DNA of 64,000 nucleotides from Rutidosis leptorrhynchoides (GCF_046630445.1 NC_092341.1:221028001-221092000), one strand, 5' to 3'; shown: positions 11,673-24,400, counted from the stretch's first letter. Translations and numbers: made by a program. Notes: a model not told the origin generated them from the letters alone.

Positions 11673-13683
11673 AAATGTTGCCGGAATTCCAACTCCCTAA
11701 ACGGCTGAAGCTCATGGCCTTTTCATCGAAAATCAACACTAAACAACAACAAAAAGTCAGTAAATTAGTGACTTTGAACACAGACACGGTAAATTCAATC
11801 ATGTATTTACCTGTATTTTTTAATGGAAAAAAAAAACCTACTAATCGATCGTCTTCTTCGGAAAAGCTTACCCCCAGAAGTTTCCCTTGCCATTGTTACT
11901 ATTGACCTCATATCAGCTTCAAGTATAGAAAACTGTGAATATCATCTCTTATTATTGTTTTAAAAAAATATTCGTGATTCAAATCTAATTACCATAAATA
12001 CTTTTGTAACCATGTAAGACTATATTATTGTTTCAATTTGTTGTTCGTTACATTTTCCCAAAAACACTGCTTGACCAAAAATCTAAGGTTCTATTATAAT
12101 AAAAGATGAGTACTAAGGTTATTAAACGAAAAGGATCAAAATAATACAAAAGATTGCCATACCATGAATTACAAAGCGTTGACGAAATTCTACAAGTTAT
12201 TTTATTTTATTTTTTTCTGAAAGTTGGGAAAAAATACAGAGCTGATTTGTGGAGACATTAAAAATTAAAAATGCAGAATCAAAAATAGCAATCCTTATTA
12301 AACCTAAAGACATTTACAAACCCAAAACTTAGGGTTTATACAAAGAACTCTAAGCATCAAATTAAGATCTTTAAGTATGCAGATCGCTTATACAAAAGAA
12401 AATAAAGTATATTATTATTGCTACTCATTAAATACAAACATTATCATTAGACATTTTAACCTGCAGATCCAAGATTACTAATTTCACATGGATCGAAGAA
12501 CAATAGTTAATTCAATAAAAACAAACAAATAGGAACATTTCCCATGTGGGTTTTCTAAGAGATCAGCTAAAAAATAATCTAAACATAACAAATATAATAA
12601 AGATTAAAACTTTCGAATCTGGGAATAAAATCAAATGCATACCCTTGAACATTTCTGAGTGTTTGATTAAATCTTGAATCAAGGGTGGTTGTTGAGTTGT
12701 TTATTGGAGATGCTTCAGATCTTCTTCTTGTTATTTGCTATAATTATGAGTGTTGTTCTCTTCATATTTTGATGCCAACAACAATGACCATGGTGGTGAT
12801 TCCTTTCTTACTTAGGCCTTTTTAGATCGAAAGATACCAAAAAACAATTCAAGTTCATCATGTTCTATTATATTTAAACCTTGAAACAAACTAATAATTG
12901 AAATGCAAAACAAAACATAAATGAGATGTATTAAAAGAGTTGTGATAAAATAAAGTGAGAAGGAAACATTACTTACAGATTTTGATGTAAGAAATCAATT
13001 GATGAAGAATCTGATCAGATCGGAGATGGATAACACAAGCAATAATCTGGAAAAAATTATTACAAAAATTGATTAACATCAAGCATAAAGTCTCGATTAT
13101 TCACCCTGTATATATGGAGTACCATCATTAAAGTTTTAAATCGTCGATTCAAACGAATTGAAGAACATATTTGGTAAAAGTAAATAAATGAAAGAAATCG
13201 TATATATCCTTCTTGAAAGCTAATAGTCTATTACACAAAATAAATATATTAACAAAGCAATTTTGACTTTACCATCTTGAAAGCTTTTCATGGAGATATA
13301 ACGAAACTCAAATACAAACATAAGGAAACTCAAACTGAAAGATAAAGAAACTGAAATTGAAATCTAAACCCACCCAAATATGGAGCCATGAAGGCGAATG
13401 GTGTTGATGATGTTTTTCAACAGAATATTATTTGGATGGAATATGATTTAAGCAATCAACATGAATTAAAACCTAAAATTACCTGGTAAAAAAAAAAAAA
13501 AAATATGGTGGTGGCACAAACTGAAACATAAAGGAAAAGACAATCAGCCAGTTAAACAGACAAATTAAAAGAAAAATATAAACCCTAACCTCTTTAATCA
13601 CAACAAATTGGCTACTTAGAAATCGACGATTGTATGAAGATGTGAACGATTTTGATTTTGGGGAAGAACAAAAAGTATTAATG
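11673..13683 (-). other. 5'-UTR-like and intronic sequence of the gene-fragment cluster
   Basis: Mostly AT-rich noncoding DNA with several plausible minus-strand exon edges. There is an open segment at about 13050-12976 ending CTGTAAG, a short first-exon-like stretch ending GGGGTAAGC near 11873, and a leader with AGAGGTTAGG near 13585. No further protein similarity was recognised apart from the RabGAP-like piece given separately. It may be untranslated exons and introns of the parent genes. Confidence 0.3.
12643..12765 (-). pseudogene. Probable RabGAP/TBC (GYP1-like) first-exon fragment
   Basis: A minus-strand open stretch encodes RRRSEASPINNSTTTLDSRF and then NQTLRNVQG, ending in a GTATGC donor at 12642. 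In plant Ypt/RabGAP (gyp1p-type) TBC proteins, a similar TLDSRF-QTL-NVQG segment precedes the TBC domain, so this looks like the N-terminal exon of such a gene. An ATG at 12765 opens in a different frame and ends at once, so the start appears shifted by an indel relative to the conserved part. No TBC catalytic motifs (IxxDxxR, YxQ) are found downstream. The identification is from memory of the family and is moderate at best. Confidence 0.4.
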
Positions 13684-15626
13684 TTTTTTTTTTGAAAAGC
13701 AGCAAGTTTTATTCATCACAAAATCACAAATACAGATCGTTCTCGAGCAACATATTACACGAAAAATATAATACAATCAAGCTTGGCTATGATGACAAGG
13801 TGGCATCTTAACCATACAACACACTAAATCTATAAGAAAGTATGTGGATGATGTATCCCATTGTGCCACTGGATAGTTTTGTCTTTGCTCCTCTTCGCGA
13901 TCCACTCAAAGCTTTTAACTTGAATCTCGTTTAAGGCAACCGGTGCATTCCAAGTTTTATTAGCAAAAACCTTTTGATTGCGGTTTTTTCATATTAAGTA
14001 GCAACTTGACCATAACACCGCTTGCCATATAAGCTTCCCAAGATCCGAGCTTGCATTTCCCACATCTTTTAGAAGCTCATTTATGTTATGCAAATTGAAG
14101 TTCCCACGTCCCCACCAATCAAACACCTTTCTCCACACAACAATGGCATGATTGCAAAAAAGAAGAGAATGCTCAACCGATTCAATGTCGTCATCACATA
14201 GAGGGCATCGCACCGAGTTGAAATCAATCCCTCCTTTATCCAATTCTACCATTGTAGGAAGTCTTTTCCTTCTCGCACGCCACACAAATACCTCTATCTT
14301 TTTTGGAACCAAAATGTTACGAAGAGTCTCGCCGTTGTTATTACCTCTAGGAATTATCCTCTCCACAAGAAGATCCGTTAATGACTTTGATGAAAAACAC
14401 CCATTGTTGCCGCCTCTCCATCTCCAAGAGTCTTGATTAAGAGGGTCCATAACCGCGCCTACAAGTAGCTCATTAAGGTCATGAAGTTCGCTACTTGTAC
14501 GCCCGGAAGGACTTCTTACCCAAGACCAATTACCCGTGCAATTAATACCATCCCAAACAAGCCGATCTTTAACCGTAGCATTAGAGTCGATTTCGAGCCT
14601 CGCCAATCTCTTGAATCTTTTGCTAAGTGTCTCTTCTCCAAGCCAAATGTCGTTCCAAAAGGATGTAGAGACACCATCACCTATAATCTTGACAAAAAGT
14701 TTCCTAAAAGGAATATTAGAACCTTCAATTTCAAAACCGCATTTAATGATGTCATTCCAAATTGATTTAAAAGAATCAAGATGTGATGAATCATCAACTG
14801 AAAGCCCCCCCGAAGACCCGTATATGTTCGATATAACTTTGACCCACAAAGAGTTAGTTTCGGTTTTGAACCTCCACCACCATTTGCCAATCAAAGCCAT
14901 ATTCTTACATTTAAGAGAACCCACATTTAACCCGCCCTCACAATATGGTAAGACAGTATCTTCCCATTTCACCCACGAAATTTTTGATTTATTACCCAAT
15001 CCCCCCCAAAAAAAAGAACGCCTTACACTCTCAAGTTGTTTGATCACACATGGCGGAGCACGAAAGAGCGAGAAGAAGTACAACGGGAGACTATTAAGCA
15101 CCGATTTCACAAGTGTCAAACGCCCACCAAACGACACCGAACGCGCCCTCCACTCCGAGAGCCTTTTTTCAAATTTCTCCACCACCGGCTTCCAAGATTC
15201 GGATCTCTTCATATTCCCCCCACCCGGTAACCCAAGATACATGAACAGAATCGTACCAACTTTACACCCGAAAAGTCTAGCCATGTTCTCGACTTCAACT
15301 TTATCAATCCCCACCCCGATTAGACTACTTTTATGGTAATTAACCTTAAGACCCGAAGTAAGCTCAAAGCACTTAAGAAGTTTCATTAGGCATCGTATGT
15401 TCTCCATATTCCAAGTACCCAAAAAAATGGTGTCGTCCGCGTATTGAATGTGAGAGACGGTAACCTTGTCCTCTCCTACCTCAACCCCGGAAAGAACCTT
15501 CGTCTCAATTGCATTTTTTGCTAATACATTCAAACCTTCCGTAGCCAAGATAAAAAGAAAGGGTGAGAGCGGATCTCCTTGTCTAACCCCTCTTTCAAGC
15601 CTAAACTCTTTAGTTGGTGACCCGTT
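13684..15626 (-). mobile_element. 5'-truncated L1-type LINE
   Basis: The minus-strand element ends in a poly(A) tail, seen as ten T at 13684-13693. It is flanked by a perfect 14-bp target duplication AAAAAGTATTAATG (13670-13683 and 15627-15640). About 1.94 kb of the 3' end is present, covering the later half of the reverse transcriptase and the C-terminal zinc-binding region, with 5' truncation as usual for target-primed insertion. It sits in leader-like sequence upstream of the RabGAP-like fragment. The preserved duplication and long open frame indicate a fairly recent insertion. Confidence 0.9.
13989..15626 (-). CDS. LINE ORF2 fragment, reverse transcriptase and zf-RVT
   Basis: About 545 codons of ORF2 are open. 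Reverse transcriptase block 4 (RGVRQGDPLSPFLFILATEG), the catalytic YADD box (HIQYADDT), the GLPGGG and FSLFRAPP regions, and the C-terminal zf-RVT domain (cysteines around RCPLCDDDIESVEHSLLFCN) are all present. The 35 codons upstream of 15626 that extend the frame to an ATG at 15731 are flanking DNA, not LINE. The frame ends at TGA (around 13989) where a Trp codon is expected. The same frame then continues openly for about 55 codons (KNRNQKVFANKTW...), so this is one premature stop. The N-terminal endonuclease is missing because of the truncation, so the copy cannot move by itself. Confidence 0.85.
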   Translation of the reverse strand, partial: NGSPTKEFRLERGVRQGDPLSPFLFILATEGLNVLAKNAIETKVLSGVEVGEDKVTVSHIQYADDTIFLGTWNMENIRCLMKLLKCFELTSGLKVNYHKSSLIGVGIDKVEVENMARLFGCKVGTILFMYLGLPGGGNMKRSESWKPVVEKFEKRLSEWRARSVSFGGRLTLVKSVLNSLPLYFFSLFRAPPCVIKQLESVRRSFFWGGLGNKSKISWVKWEDTVLPYCEGGLNVGSLKCKNMALIGKWWWRFKTETNSLWVKVISNIYGSSGGLSVDDSSHLDSFKSIWNDIIKCGFEIEGSNIPFRKLFVKIIGDGVSTSFWNDIWLGEETLSKRFKRLARLEIDSNATVKDRLVWDGINCTGNWSWVRSPSGRTSSELHDLNELLVGAVMDPLNQDSWRWRGGNNGCFSSKSLTDLLVERIIPRGNNNGETLRNILVPKKIEVFVWRARRKRLPTMVELDKGGIDFNSVRCPLCDDDIESVEHSLLFCNHAIVVWRKVFDWWGRGNFNLHNINELLKDVGNASSDLGKLIWQAVLWSSCYLI

Positions 15627-15960
15627 AAAAAGTATTAATGTTGATATTTGGATTCTTTTACAATCGCATCTTTTGATATATATGAAGGTGTGGTATGGAA
15701 AGGGTTGAAAAATATGATCTGACAGAGGCATGGAGGGTATGGGTGGAGGTGACGAGGTGTCTCATGTTTGTACATCTCTTTTACAGGAGTTATACGCTAC
15801 CTTTTGGAAGAAAAAACAAAAAAAGAGCCGACCAAAAACGTGAATAGTTTGATTTTGAATCAATGGGAAGCAAGCAAATAGAGCGGTAAATACAAGATAG
15901 ATAATCAGTATAATTAATATATGGTTTATATAATAAATACATATTTTAAGATATTTAATA
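15627..15960 (-). promoter_or_regulatory. Possible promoter and leader of the gene-fragment cluster
   Basis: On the minus strand a TATA-like CATATATATC lies near 15683-15674, about 40 bases upstream of leader sequence that continues across the LINE target site to 13669. Coding is absent. This could be the native promoter of the RabGAP-like fragment, carried along with its first exon. Evidence is weak and positional only. Confidence 0.25.
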
Positions 15961-16094
15961 CTCTCTCAGTTCCAAATATATTGTCCATTATTCTATTTTG
16001 ATATGTCCCAAATTAATTGTCCGGATTCTTTTTTAACCAATCAAAAGAGAAGATATATTATTGGTGTAAAATGAAGTTAGTGGGACGGAGAGAG
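15961..16094. mobile_element. Stowaway-type MITE (Tc1/mariner)
   Basis: A 134-bp element with inverted ends: CTCTCTCAGTTCC on the left and the reverse complement CTCTCTCCGTCCC on the right. It is flanked by TA on both sides (15959-15960 and 16095-16096), the target-site signature of Stowaway. Confidence 0.85.
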
Positions 16095-16149
16095 TAATTT
16101 TTAATTTTTATCTTATGTACGGGATACACACAACATAAATTAATTTGGT

Positions 16150-16285
16150 AATATGTCGACTAAAAAATAGGTTGGCCACCAAAGAGTTAATGACTTGGCG
16201 ATATCAAGGTCACTCTTACAACCTTAAGGTTAGAGTGTTCGAGTCTTGCTTAGGATATTTCGTGGTGTATATATTCGTGTTAGAG
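16150..16285 (+). mobile_element. tRNA-derived SINE-like sequence
   Basis: A Pol III-like A box (TTGGCGATATCAAGG, about 16195) and a B box (GTTCGAGTC, 16237-16245) are spaced as in tRNA-derived SINEs, followed by a GT/AT-rich tail. It is cut off at about 16285 where chromovirus sequence begins. No clear target duplication. Confidence 0.4.
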
Positions 16286-19079
16286 TAGGTGTTGTAGGAG
16301 TCTCCCATTTACTAATGGCTTCGATTTTCGATGGATCGACTTTAATACCTTGGTCACTTACAACATGACCAAGAAATTGAACTTCCTTCAACCAAAATTC
16401 ACACTTGGAGAATTTGGCATAGAGTCGTTCTTGTCTTAAAAGTTCGAGCACAAGTCGGAGATGTTGTTCGTGCTCTTCTTCGCTCTTAGAATAGACCAAG
16501 ATGTCATCGATGAACACAATAACGAATTTATCGAGATACGGTTTGCACACGCGGTTCATAAGATCCATGAACACCGCCGGTGCGTTAGTGAGACCAAATG
16601 GCATGACAAGGAATTCATAACTACCATAACGAGTTCGGAAAGCGGTTTTAGAGACATCTTCTCCCTTAACCCTTAATTGATGATAACCCGAGCGGAGATC
16701 GATTTTCGAATATACACAAGACCCTTGTAACTGATCAAAGAGGTCATCGATGCGAGGAAGAGGATATCGGTTCTTAACTGTCAATTTGTTTAGTTCACGA
16801 TAATCAATGCACATTCGTAGGGATCCATCTTTCTTCTTAACGAACAAAATCGGAGCGCCCCATGGTGAATGGCTAGGTTGGATAAAACCACGATCAAGTA
16901 GTTCTTAGATTTGACTTTGCAATTCTTACATTTCGGATGGAGCGAGTCTATATGGTGCACGTGCTACGGGTGCGGCTCCCGGAATAAGATCGATTTGGAA
17001 TTCAACTGGTCGATGAGGTGGAAGACCCGGCAATTCGTCGGAAAATACATCGGAATAGTCACTAACAATTGGCACATCATCGATGTGCTTCTCATCGGAC
17101 TCGACTTTCTTAACGTGAGCAAGGATCGCAAAACAACCCTTACGGAGTAGTTTTCTAACTTTAAGGCACGAAACGAGGTTGAGTCCGGTGCAACTCTTAT
17201 CGCCATAAACAATCAAAGGTTCACCATTCTCGATAGGAATTCGGATTGCCTTAAGATCACAAAGGATGTGAGATTTCGTTTTGGCTAACCAATTCATACC
17301 GATTATTACATCAAAGCTTCCTAGTTCCATGGAAATCAAGTCAATTTCAAACTCATTACCCAAAATGTTTAATGTGCACCCCCGGTAATATGTGTCGGCA
17401 CTCAATAGTTTCCCGTTGGCCACTTCAATGGTATAAGTGGTATCTAGTGGGAGTGGTGGAGTGCTAAAAGAATGAATCAAAGTCTTGGATACAAAGCATT
17501 TATCGGCACCCGAATCGAATAAACAAGTAACATAAGTTTTGTTGAGAAGAAACGTACCCGTGACTAATTCATTGTCATCTCGGGTTTCCTTGGTGTTGAT
17601 GTTGAAAGCTCGGCCGCGCGTATTGGGGTTATCTTTCCTCTTCGGGCATGCATTTCTATAATGGCCAGTTTGGCCACATTCATAACAAGTGCCCGTTTTT
17701 GGTGCATTGGGCCCCTTTCGAGCGATGGGGGCAACACTTTTACACTCATTGGCCTTATGACCAACTCCTTGGCACCGGTGGCAAATTAACTTGCCACATT
17801 CACCAAAGTGATGTTTGTTGCATTTGTTGCAAAGAGGTAGGTTCCCGGCATAACCCTTCTTGCCGTCGGAGGTGTAAGGCTTCTTAGCAAAGTTGTTGTT
17901 GCTTGTTTGGGGGGCTTCCCACTTTCTTTTGTTGTTACCCGACTTATCCTCGGCTTTAGGTGCCAGCACTATAATTTCGTCCACCGTTTCTATCAATTTG
18001 CGGGCCATGTTCAAAGCTTCTTGATGATTAGTGGGTGTGGATGACATTACTCCGTGTTTGATGCTCTTTGGAAGACCATCCATGTAAAGTTCAACCCTTA
18101 AAGCTTCGGGGTTCACAAGATTTGGTCACATCAAGGCTAGTTCGGAAAATCGTTGATTATAAGCCTTGAGATCATTTCCGACCGCCTTTAAAGTTCTTAG
18201 CTCTTGTTCGAGCCTTCGGGTTTCTTCACGAGGGAAATATTCGACAATCATCTTTTCCCTCAAGTCGGCCCAAGAGAGGGCGTGAGCTTCATCGGTACCC
18301 ACCGATTGTACATAGGTGTTCCACCATGTGAGGGCGATACCGGCAAAGGTGTGGGTGGAATATTTGACTTTATCTTGGTCTCGACAACCGCTTATGCTAA
18401 AAACGGCTTCCGTTTGTTAAAACCATCGAGTGAGTACAACCGGTCCCCCGGTTCCATCAAAAGTGTGAGGTTTGCACCCCATGAAGGCTTTGTAGGAGCA
18501 CCATTCGCTTGAGTTACCGGCCCCTTGATTGTTGTTGTTGTGGTTGTTATTATTGTTGGAGGAGTGATCCGCCATGGCCGCTTCCACGGCGGTGGCTATC
18601 ATTCGTTGTAGAGCTTGTCCGGGAGTCTCATGGCGTGGCACACGACGAGGAGGCATTGTTCCTTCAAAACACGAGAATACCGTTGATTAGTATTTTCAAT
18701 AATACTAATCATGATATCGAAATAGGATAGAGAGAAAAAATTTCCTTGACTCGCCTTAAATTCTTTGTGTCATAATGTCGGAACGTTCATATGAGTCACC
18801 GTAATATAATCCCGGAAATTATATTACCCTAATTCATATGTGCATTCGACATTACTTCACTAAGTCAAGGTGGCGCGTCAATCAAATTAAACAACGTGAG
18901 ATTAAGATGAAATAAAAGTAGATATGAGTAGAAACGTTCGAGTATAATGCACAAGTAGTCAAGTAATTCCTACTTCAAGTCTATATGCCGGTTGTAGTCT
19001 AGACTCACTAATGTACCCTATGACTCGGGGTTGACACCAATGAACTCTAAATCCCTACAACCAACGCTCTGATACCATC
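16286..19079 (-). pseudogene. Second, partial chromovirus internal region (gag to reverse transcriptase)
   Basis: A near-duplicate of the first part of the other internal region. It holds the gag start (MPPRRVPRHETPGQALQRM), a CCHC pair ([14 protein letters not shown] and [14 protein letters not shown]), retropepsin ([12 protein letters not shown]), and reverse transcriptase with FIDDILVYS. It ends part-way through pol at about 16286, where unrelated SINE-like DNA starts. It is broken a few times. It gives the product no function of its own but documents the tandem structure. Confidence 0.75.
19066..19077 (-). other. Primer-binding site (tRNA-iMet)
   Basis: TGGTATCAGAGC on the minus strand, two bases inside the LTR boundary, complementary to the 3' end of initiator tRNA-Met. 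Confidence 0.85.
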
Positions 19080-21446
19080 TGTAGCGACCCGACAAAATCG
19101 TCATTGACGGCGCCGTCTACTTAGGTCCCGTTACGTGGTCATAAGTCTTTAAAACAACGTTTGACCAAAAGTATGTCGCATTCATTTCAAAAGTAAAGAT
19201 GTTTAAAGGTTTGCAAGGTAGTTTGACAACTAGTTACATAACAAAGTTTAAAGTACAATTTAAACATATGCGACACAAATGAAAGTAGCCAAAAGACGCT
19301 CTATGTATGCATGTTTACTCGACATCCAAGTAAGTATCAAAAGTAATGAGCGGAAGCATGTATCACACAAATGTTCAAGGACATGAGAAAAACATAGAAA
19401 TCTGTCAACGAAAACGTTGGTGAAATCATAGGTTTGAGTAAGTAAGTACAAGTGAACCACAAGATTTGCAACAATGATATAATAGTAATACATTTCAAAA
19501 GTTTGTTTCACGAGCACCCAATTATCAATGCTTAACATTCCTTCCATAGAACCCCATCACAATAGTGTTAGAACATACAATGTTTCTCAAAAATATATTT
19601 CATTCGTAAACGGTAGCGAACCATTTGAATGAGGGTTTGTCAAACCCATATGGCCATATAACATAAGTTCTCGCTTACACCCGGCAAGTGTAACTAATGA
19701 TAATCGAATTGAGGATTTTTGTTCAAACTCGTATGTAGAATGTTTGTTTTCTTGTACTTGTGTTCACTTAGTAAAAAGAAACGTTTATGTTTTCTCATCC
19801 CAAAAGTAAGTGCAAAAGAGTAAAAGTGGGACTATGATCTCACCTTGAGCGCAAGGGCAAATAAGTACTTCGACAAGTAACGTGTGCAAAGAACAATGCT
19901 AGTCTTGACCTAAACAAATAGGTTGTATCAATAACGATAGTCACGATTGGTCAAAGATGTTCAATTAGTCCTATGGCTCAATACGACTCAAATAGTATAG
20001 CATGTGAATCACGTTGTCAAGTTTCATACAAGAATCAAGTATAAAGGCATGTTAAAACGATTGCATAAACGTTTGGTTAAGTTTGACTAAAAGTCAAACT
20101 TGGTCAAAGTCAAAGTCAACGGGGTCAGGTCAGGTACCCGACAATTTTTCTAAGTTTTATAATCATATATGAGCATGTTGGTCAAGTTTCATGTCAATCG
20201 GAGGTGCGTAGCATAGCAAACATTTTTCGTGAGACGACCAAGCAAAACAGAATCTGATAGTGTATCTGGACGGCGTCCAAAATGGCTGGACGGCGTCCAG
20301 AATTAAGTTTTGGACGGTGTCCAAGGTTTGGGACGGTGTCCAGAATTAAGTTTTGGACGGTGTCCAAGGTTTGGGACGGTGTCCAGAATTAAGTTTTGGA
20401 CGGTGTCCCAATTGGTACTCAGACCCTGTTTGCAGAAAACACAAGTGCACGAACCAAACTTCAATCAATCCTAGTTTATGATCCGCAAGCAATCAAGACA
20501 TGTATCTTATATCATCGGAAAGCTCTTTTGACAAGGAACACAACTAGATACATTTCCTAAATCAAGTTCATCATTTAAGACAACAAAAACCTCGTCGAAT
20601 GGTCTTTAAACGTTCAAAATCAATGTTTCAAGTTCATCAAATGCATTTTAAGTTTCGGGAAACCAATTCACACATATGATATGCCGTTTTGAAGGTAATC
20701 AAACACACATTGCAACCAAACACTTATCAACAACATTTCATAGCATTTGATGCATCAAAAGTTCATATTAAGCCTATCAAACCCTAACCAAAATCTCAAA
20801 ACCAATAATCATGTTAATGTAAGGTTTTCATGTCAATCAACACACCAAAACGAAGCTAATGAAGTAACTAACACTTTGAACATACAAACATTAACATCTA
20901 AACACATTTCATCATCCAAAATCAAAGATTTAACAAACACTTTTTCAAGTTCATGCTAGTTATGTCAAATCACAAGATCGAGCATACAAATTACATATAC
21001 GACATCACAATGAGCCATAGACACTAATTAACACACTTTTAAGTCAAGAACACTAAGATTATGAAATTTAGAGTTTTTAGAAAGTTACCCAATCGAGATG
21101 AAGTTAGTATCAAAACGTAGAGAATGAAGAGAGAATTCCAAATATGTAATTTGTTTTGATGTTAGCCTCCAAAATCGGATTTAGATGATGAATTAAGGAT
21201 TGAATGTTGAGAGGATTTGGAAGTAGTAAAAGATGAGGATGAAAATGAATGGATGAAAGGGGTTTGACCCTTTGACCTAGTCAAGGGTTGATCCCTTGTC
21301 AAGTTTAGTCCCTCAACTTTCGTTCGGGTGCGTGAATTACCTAAACGAGATAATTTAAAACGCGTATTAACGGGAGATGTTATAAGCATATAACGGAGTT
21401 TAAAATGTATAACGGAAAAGTAAACGGAAAAAGGCGGGATGTTACA
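19080..21446 (-). repeat. Chromovirus LTR, middle copy
   Basis: A 2367-bp LTR that reads TGTAACATCCCGCC...GTCGCTACA on the minus strand. The same sequence recurs at 26358-28701. The size difference comes mainly from the number of GGACGGTGTCC units near 20261-20412. Confidence 0.85.
20261..20412. repeat. Palindromic GGACGGYGTCC minisatellite in the middle LTR
   Basis: Seven units of GGAC-GGC/GGT-GTCC, each able to form a short hairpin with a three-base loop. They are joined by AGAATTAAGTTTT or AAGGTTTG spacers. Flanking bases often extend the stem in a matched way (CTGGAC with GTCCAG, TTGGAC with GTCCAA). The other LTR has six units with slightly different spacers. Confidence 0.85.
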
Positions 21447-21489
21447 TTACCTACTCCTTAAAAGAAATTTCGTCCCGAAATTTAAGTAG

Positions 21490-24400
21490 GCGTAGTAGTC
21501 GTTGTTTCTTCCTCGAAATCTTGCGTTTCCGGAATCGGGAATAAGTGAGGGTATTTCTTTTGCATTTGATCTTGCCTTTCCCATGTAAACTCGGGTCCCC
21601 TTTTGGCGTTCCAACGGACTTTAACAATCGGAATTCAGCTTTGTTTCAATGTCTTGACGGAGTGTCCACAATTTCAACCGGTTCCTCCACAAAATGTAGT
21701 TTGTCATCAATAGTAAGTTCCTCGAGAGGAATGACAATATCGGGTTCGGAAAGGCACTTTTTCAAGTTAGATACATGGAAATTAGGATGAACGGAGTTCA
21801 ATTGAGGCGGAAGATCTAAACGATAAGCAACCGTTCCAATACGCTCCAAGATTTCGAAAGGACCAATATACCGCGGATTTAATTTCCCACGTTTTCCAAA
21901 ACGAATTACACCTTTCCAAGGTGCGACTTTTAACATTACTCGGTCGCCGACTTGAAATTCGAGGTCGTTGCGTTGTTTGTCGGTATAGCTCTTTTGATGA
22001 CTCCGGGCCGTCTGAAGCCTATCTCGGATTTGTACGATCTTCTCGGTGGTTTCGTGAATGAGTTCGGGTCAGGTGGTTTGCACGTCGCCTACCTCAGCCC
22101 AACAAAGAGGTGAACGACATTTTCGGCCATATAGCGCTTCAAAAGGTGCGGCTTTAATACTCGCGTGATAACTATTGTTGTAAGAGAACTCGGCGAGAGG
22201 TAAGTGCTTGTCCCAAGCTTTTCCAAAATCAACCACGCAAGCTCGTAACATGTCCTCCAAGGTTTGAATGGTGCGTTCGCTTTGCCCATCGGTTTGGGGA
22301 TGATATGCGGTGCTCATGTCTAAACGCGTTCCCAACGCTTCTTGCAAGGTACGCCAAAACCTAGAAACAAAACGGCCATCTCGGTCGGAGATGATTGATA
22401 AAGGTACACCGTGTCGGGCTACGATTTCCTTGATGTAAAGTTGTGCAAGTTTCTCCATTTTGTCGGTCTCCTTCATGGCGAGAAAGTGTGCGGATTTGGT
22501 GAGACGGTCAACAATAACCCAAATGGTATCATAACCGCCCGTCGTTTTTGGTAGTTTGGTGACAAAATCCATCGTTATCCTTTCCCACTTCCATTGCGGG
22601 ATCTCGGGTTGTTGAAGTAGTTCGGACGGTCTTTGGTGTTCGGCTTTGACTTTGGAACAGGTCAAATACTTGGAAACATAAGTAGCTACGTCCCTTTTGA
22701 TGTTCGGCCACCAATATTGTTGTTTAAGGTCGTGGTACATCTTATTGGCACCGGGGTGAATTGAGTATCGTGACTTATGGGCTTCATCTAAAATAAGGCT
22801 TCGTAGGTCCCCATATCTAGGCACCCAAATCCTTCCGGCGAAATATCGGAGTCCGGTTTCCTTAGTTTCGAATCGAGAGACGAGAATGTTCAAGAGCTCG
22901 TGTGAAACGTTTTCATCCTTGAGAGCCTCATCTTGGGCTACCCGAATTTGGCTATTAAGGTTGGTGTGGATGGTGATGTTTAAGGCTCGGACACGAAGAG
23001 GCACCGCTCTTTCTTTTCGACTTAAGGCATCGGCTACTACGTTTGCCTTCCCGGGATGGTAACGAAGTTCGCAATCGTAATCGTTTAAGGTTTCAATCCA
23101 CCTTCGTTGTCTCATGTTTAGTTGCTTTTGATCGAAGATGTGTTGGAGACTTTTGTGATCGGTAAAGATAGTACTCTTGGTTCCATAAAGATAGTGTCTC
23201 CACATTTTAAGTGCAAAGACAACGGCTCCGAGTTCGAGATCATGTGTCGTGTAGTTTCGTTCATGAATTTTGAGTTGTCGAGAAGCATAAGAAATGACTT
23301 TCGTTCGTTGCATCAACACACACCCAAAACCATGTTTCGAGGCGTCGCAATACACAAAAAATCGTCATTACCTTCGGGAAGTGACAAGATAGGAGCGGTG
23401 GTTAGCTTTGTTTTCAAGATTTGAAATGCGGATTCTTGTTCGGTCACCCAAATGAATTTCTTTCCCTTGTGAGTTAATGCGGTTAGAGGACGAGCAACCA
23501 AAGAGAAATCCTTGATGAATCCACGGTAGTATCCGGCGTGACCCAAGAATTGACGAATGTGAGTAGGTGTTGTAGGAGTCTCCCATTTACTAATGGCTTC
23601 GATTTTCGATGGATCGACTTTAATACCTTGGTCACTTACAACATGACCAAGAAATTGAACTTCCTTCAACCAAAATTCACACTTGGAGAATTTGGCATAG
23701 AGTCGTTCTTGTCTTAAAAGTTCGAGCACAAGTTGGAGATGTTGTTCGTGCTCTTCTTCGCTCTTAGAATAGACCAAGATGTCATCGATGAACACAATAA
23801 CGAATTTATCAAGATACGGTTTGCACACGCGGTTCATAAGATCCATGAACACCGCCGGTGCGTTAGTGAGACCAAATGGCATGACAAGGAATTCATAACT
23901 ACCATAACGAGTTCGGAAAGCGGTTTTAGAGACATCTTCTCCCTTAACCCTTAATTGATGATAACCCGAGCGGAGATCGATTTTCGAATATACACAAGAC
24001 CCTTGTAATTGATCAAAGAGGTCATCGATGCGAGGAAGAGGATATCGGTTCTTAACCGTCAATTTGTTTAGTTCACGATAATCAATGCACATTCGTAGGG
24101 ATCCATCTTTCTTCTTAATGAACAAAATCGGAGTGCCCCATGGTGAATGGCTAGGTTGGATAAAACCACGATCAAGTAGTTCTTGAATTTGACTTTGCAA
24201 TTCTTGCAATTCGGATGGAGCGAGTCTATATGGTGCACGTGCTACGGGTGCGGCTCCCGGAATAAGATCGAAATGGAATTCAACAGGTCGATGAGGTGGA
24301 AGACCCGGCAATTCGTCGGGAAATACATCGGAATAGTCACTAACAATTGGCACATCATCGATGTGCTTCTCATCAGACTCGACTTTCTTAACGTGAGCAA

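Noticed and set aside
14536-15339. 267-codon plus-strand ORF
   Set aside because: It is the exact complement of LINE ORF2 coding sequence and has no domain of its own.
15627-15731. First 35 codons of the 580-codon frame as true LINE protein start
   Set aside because: They lie outside the 14-bp duplication and are flanking DNA.
16926-18116. Separate host zinc-finger gene
   Set aside because: CCHC pair and DSGA protease belong to the second chromovirus copy; nearly identical to 23313-25412.
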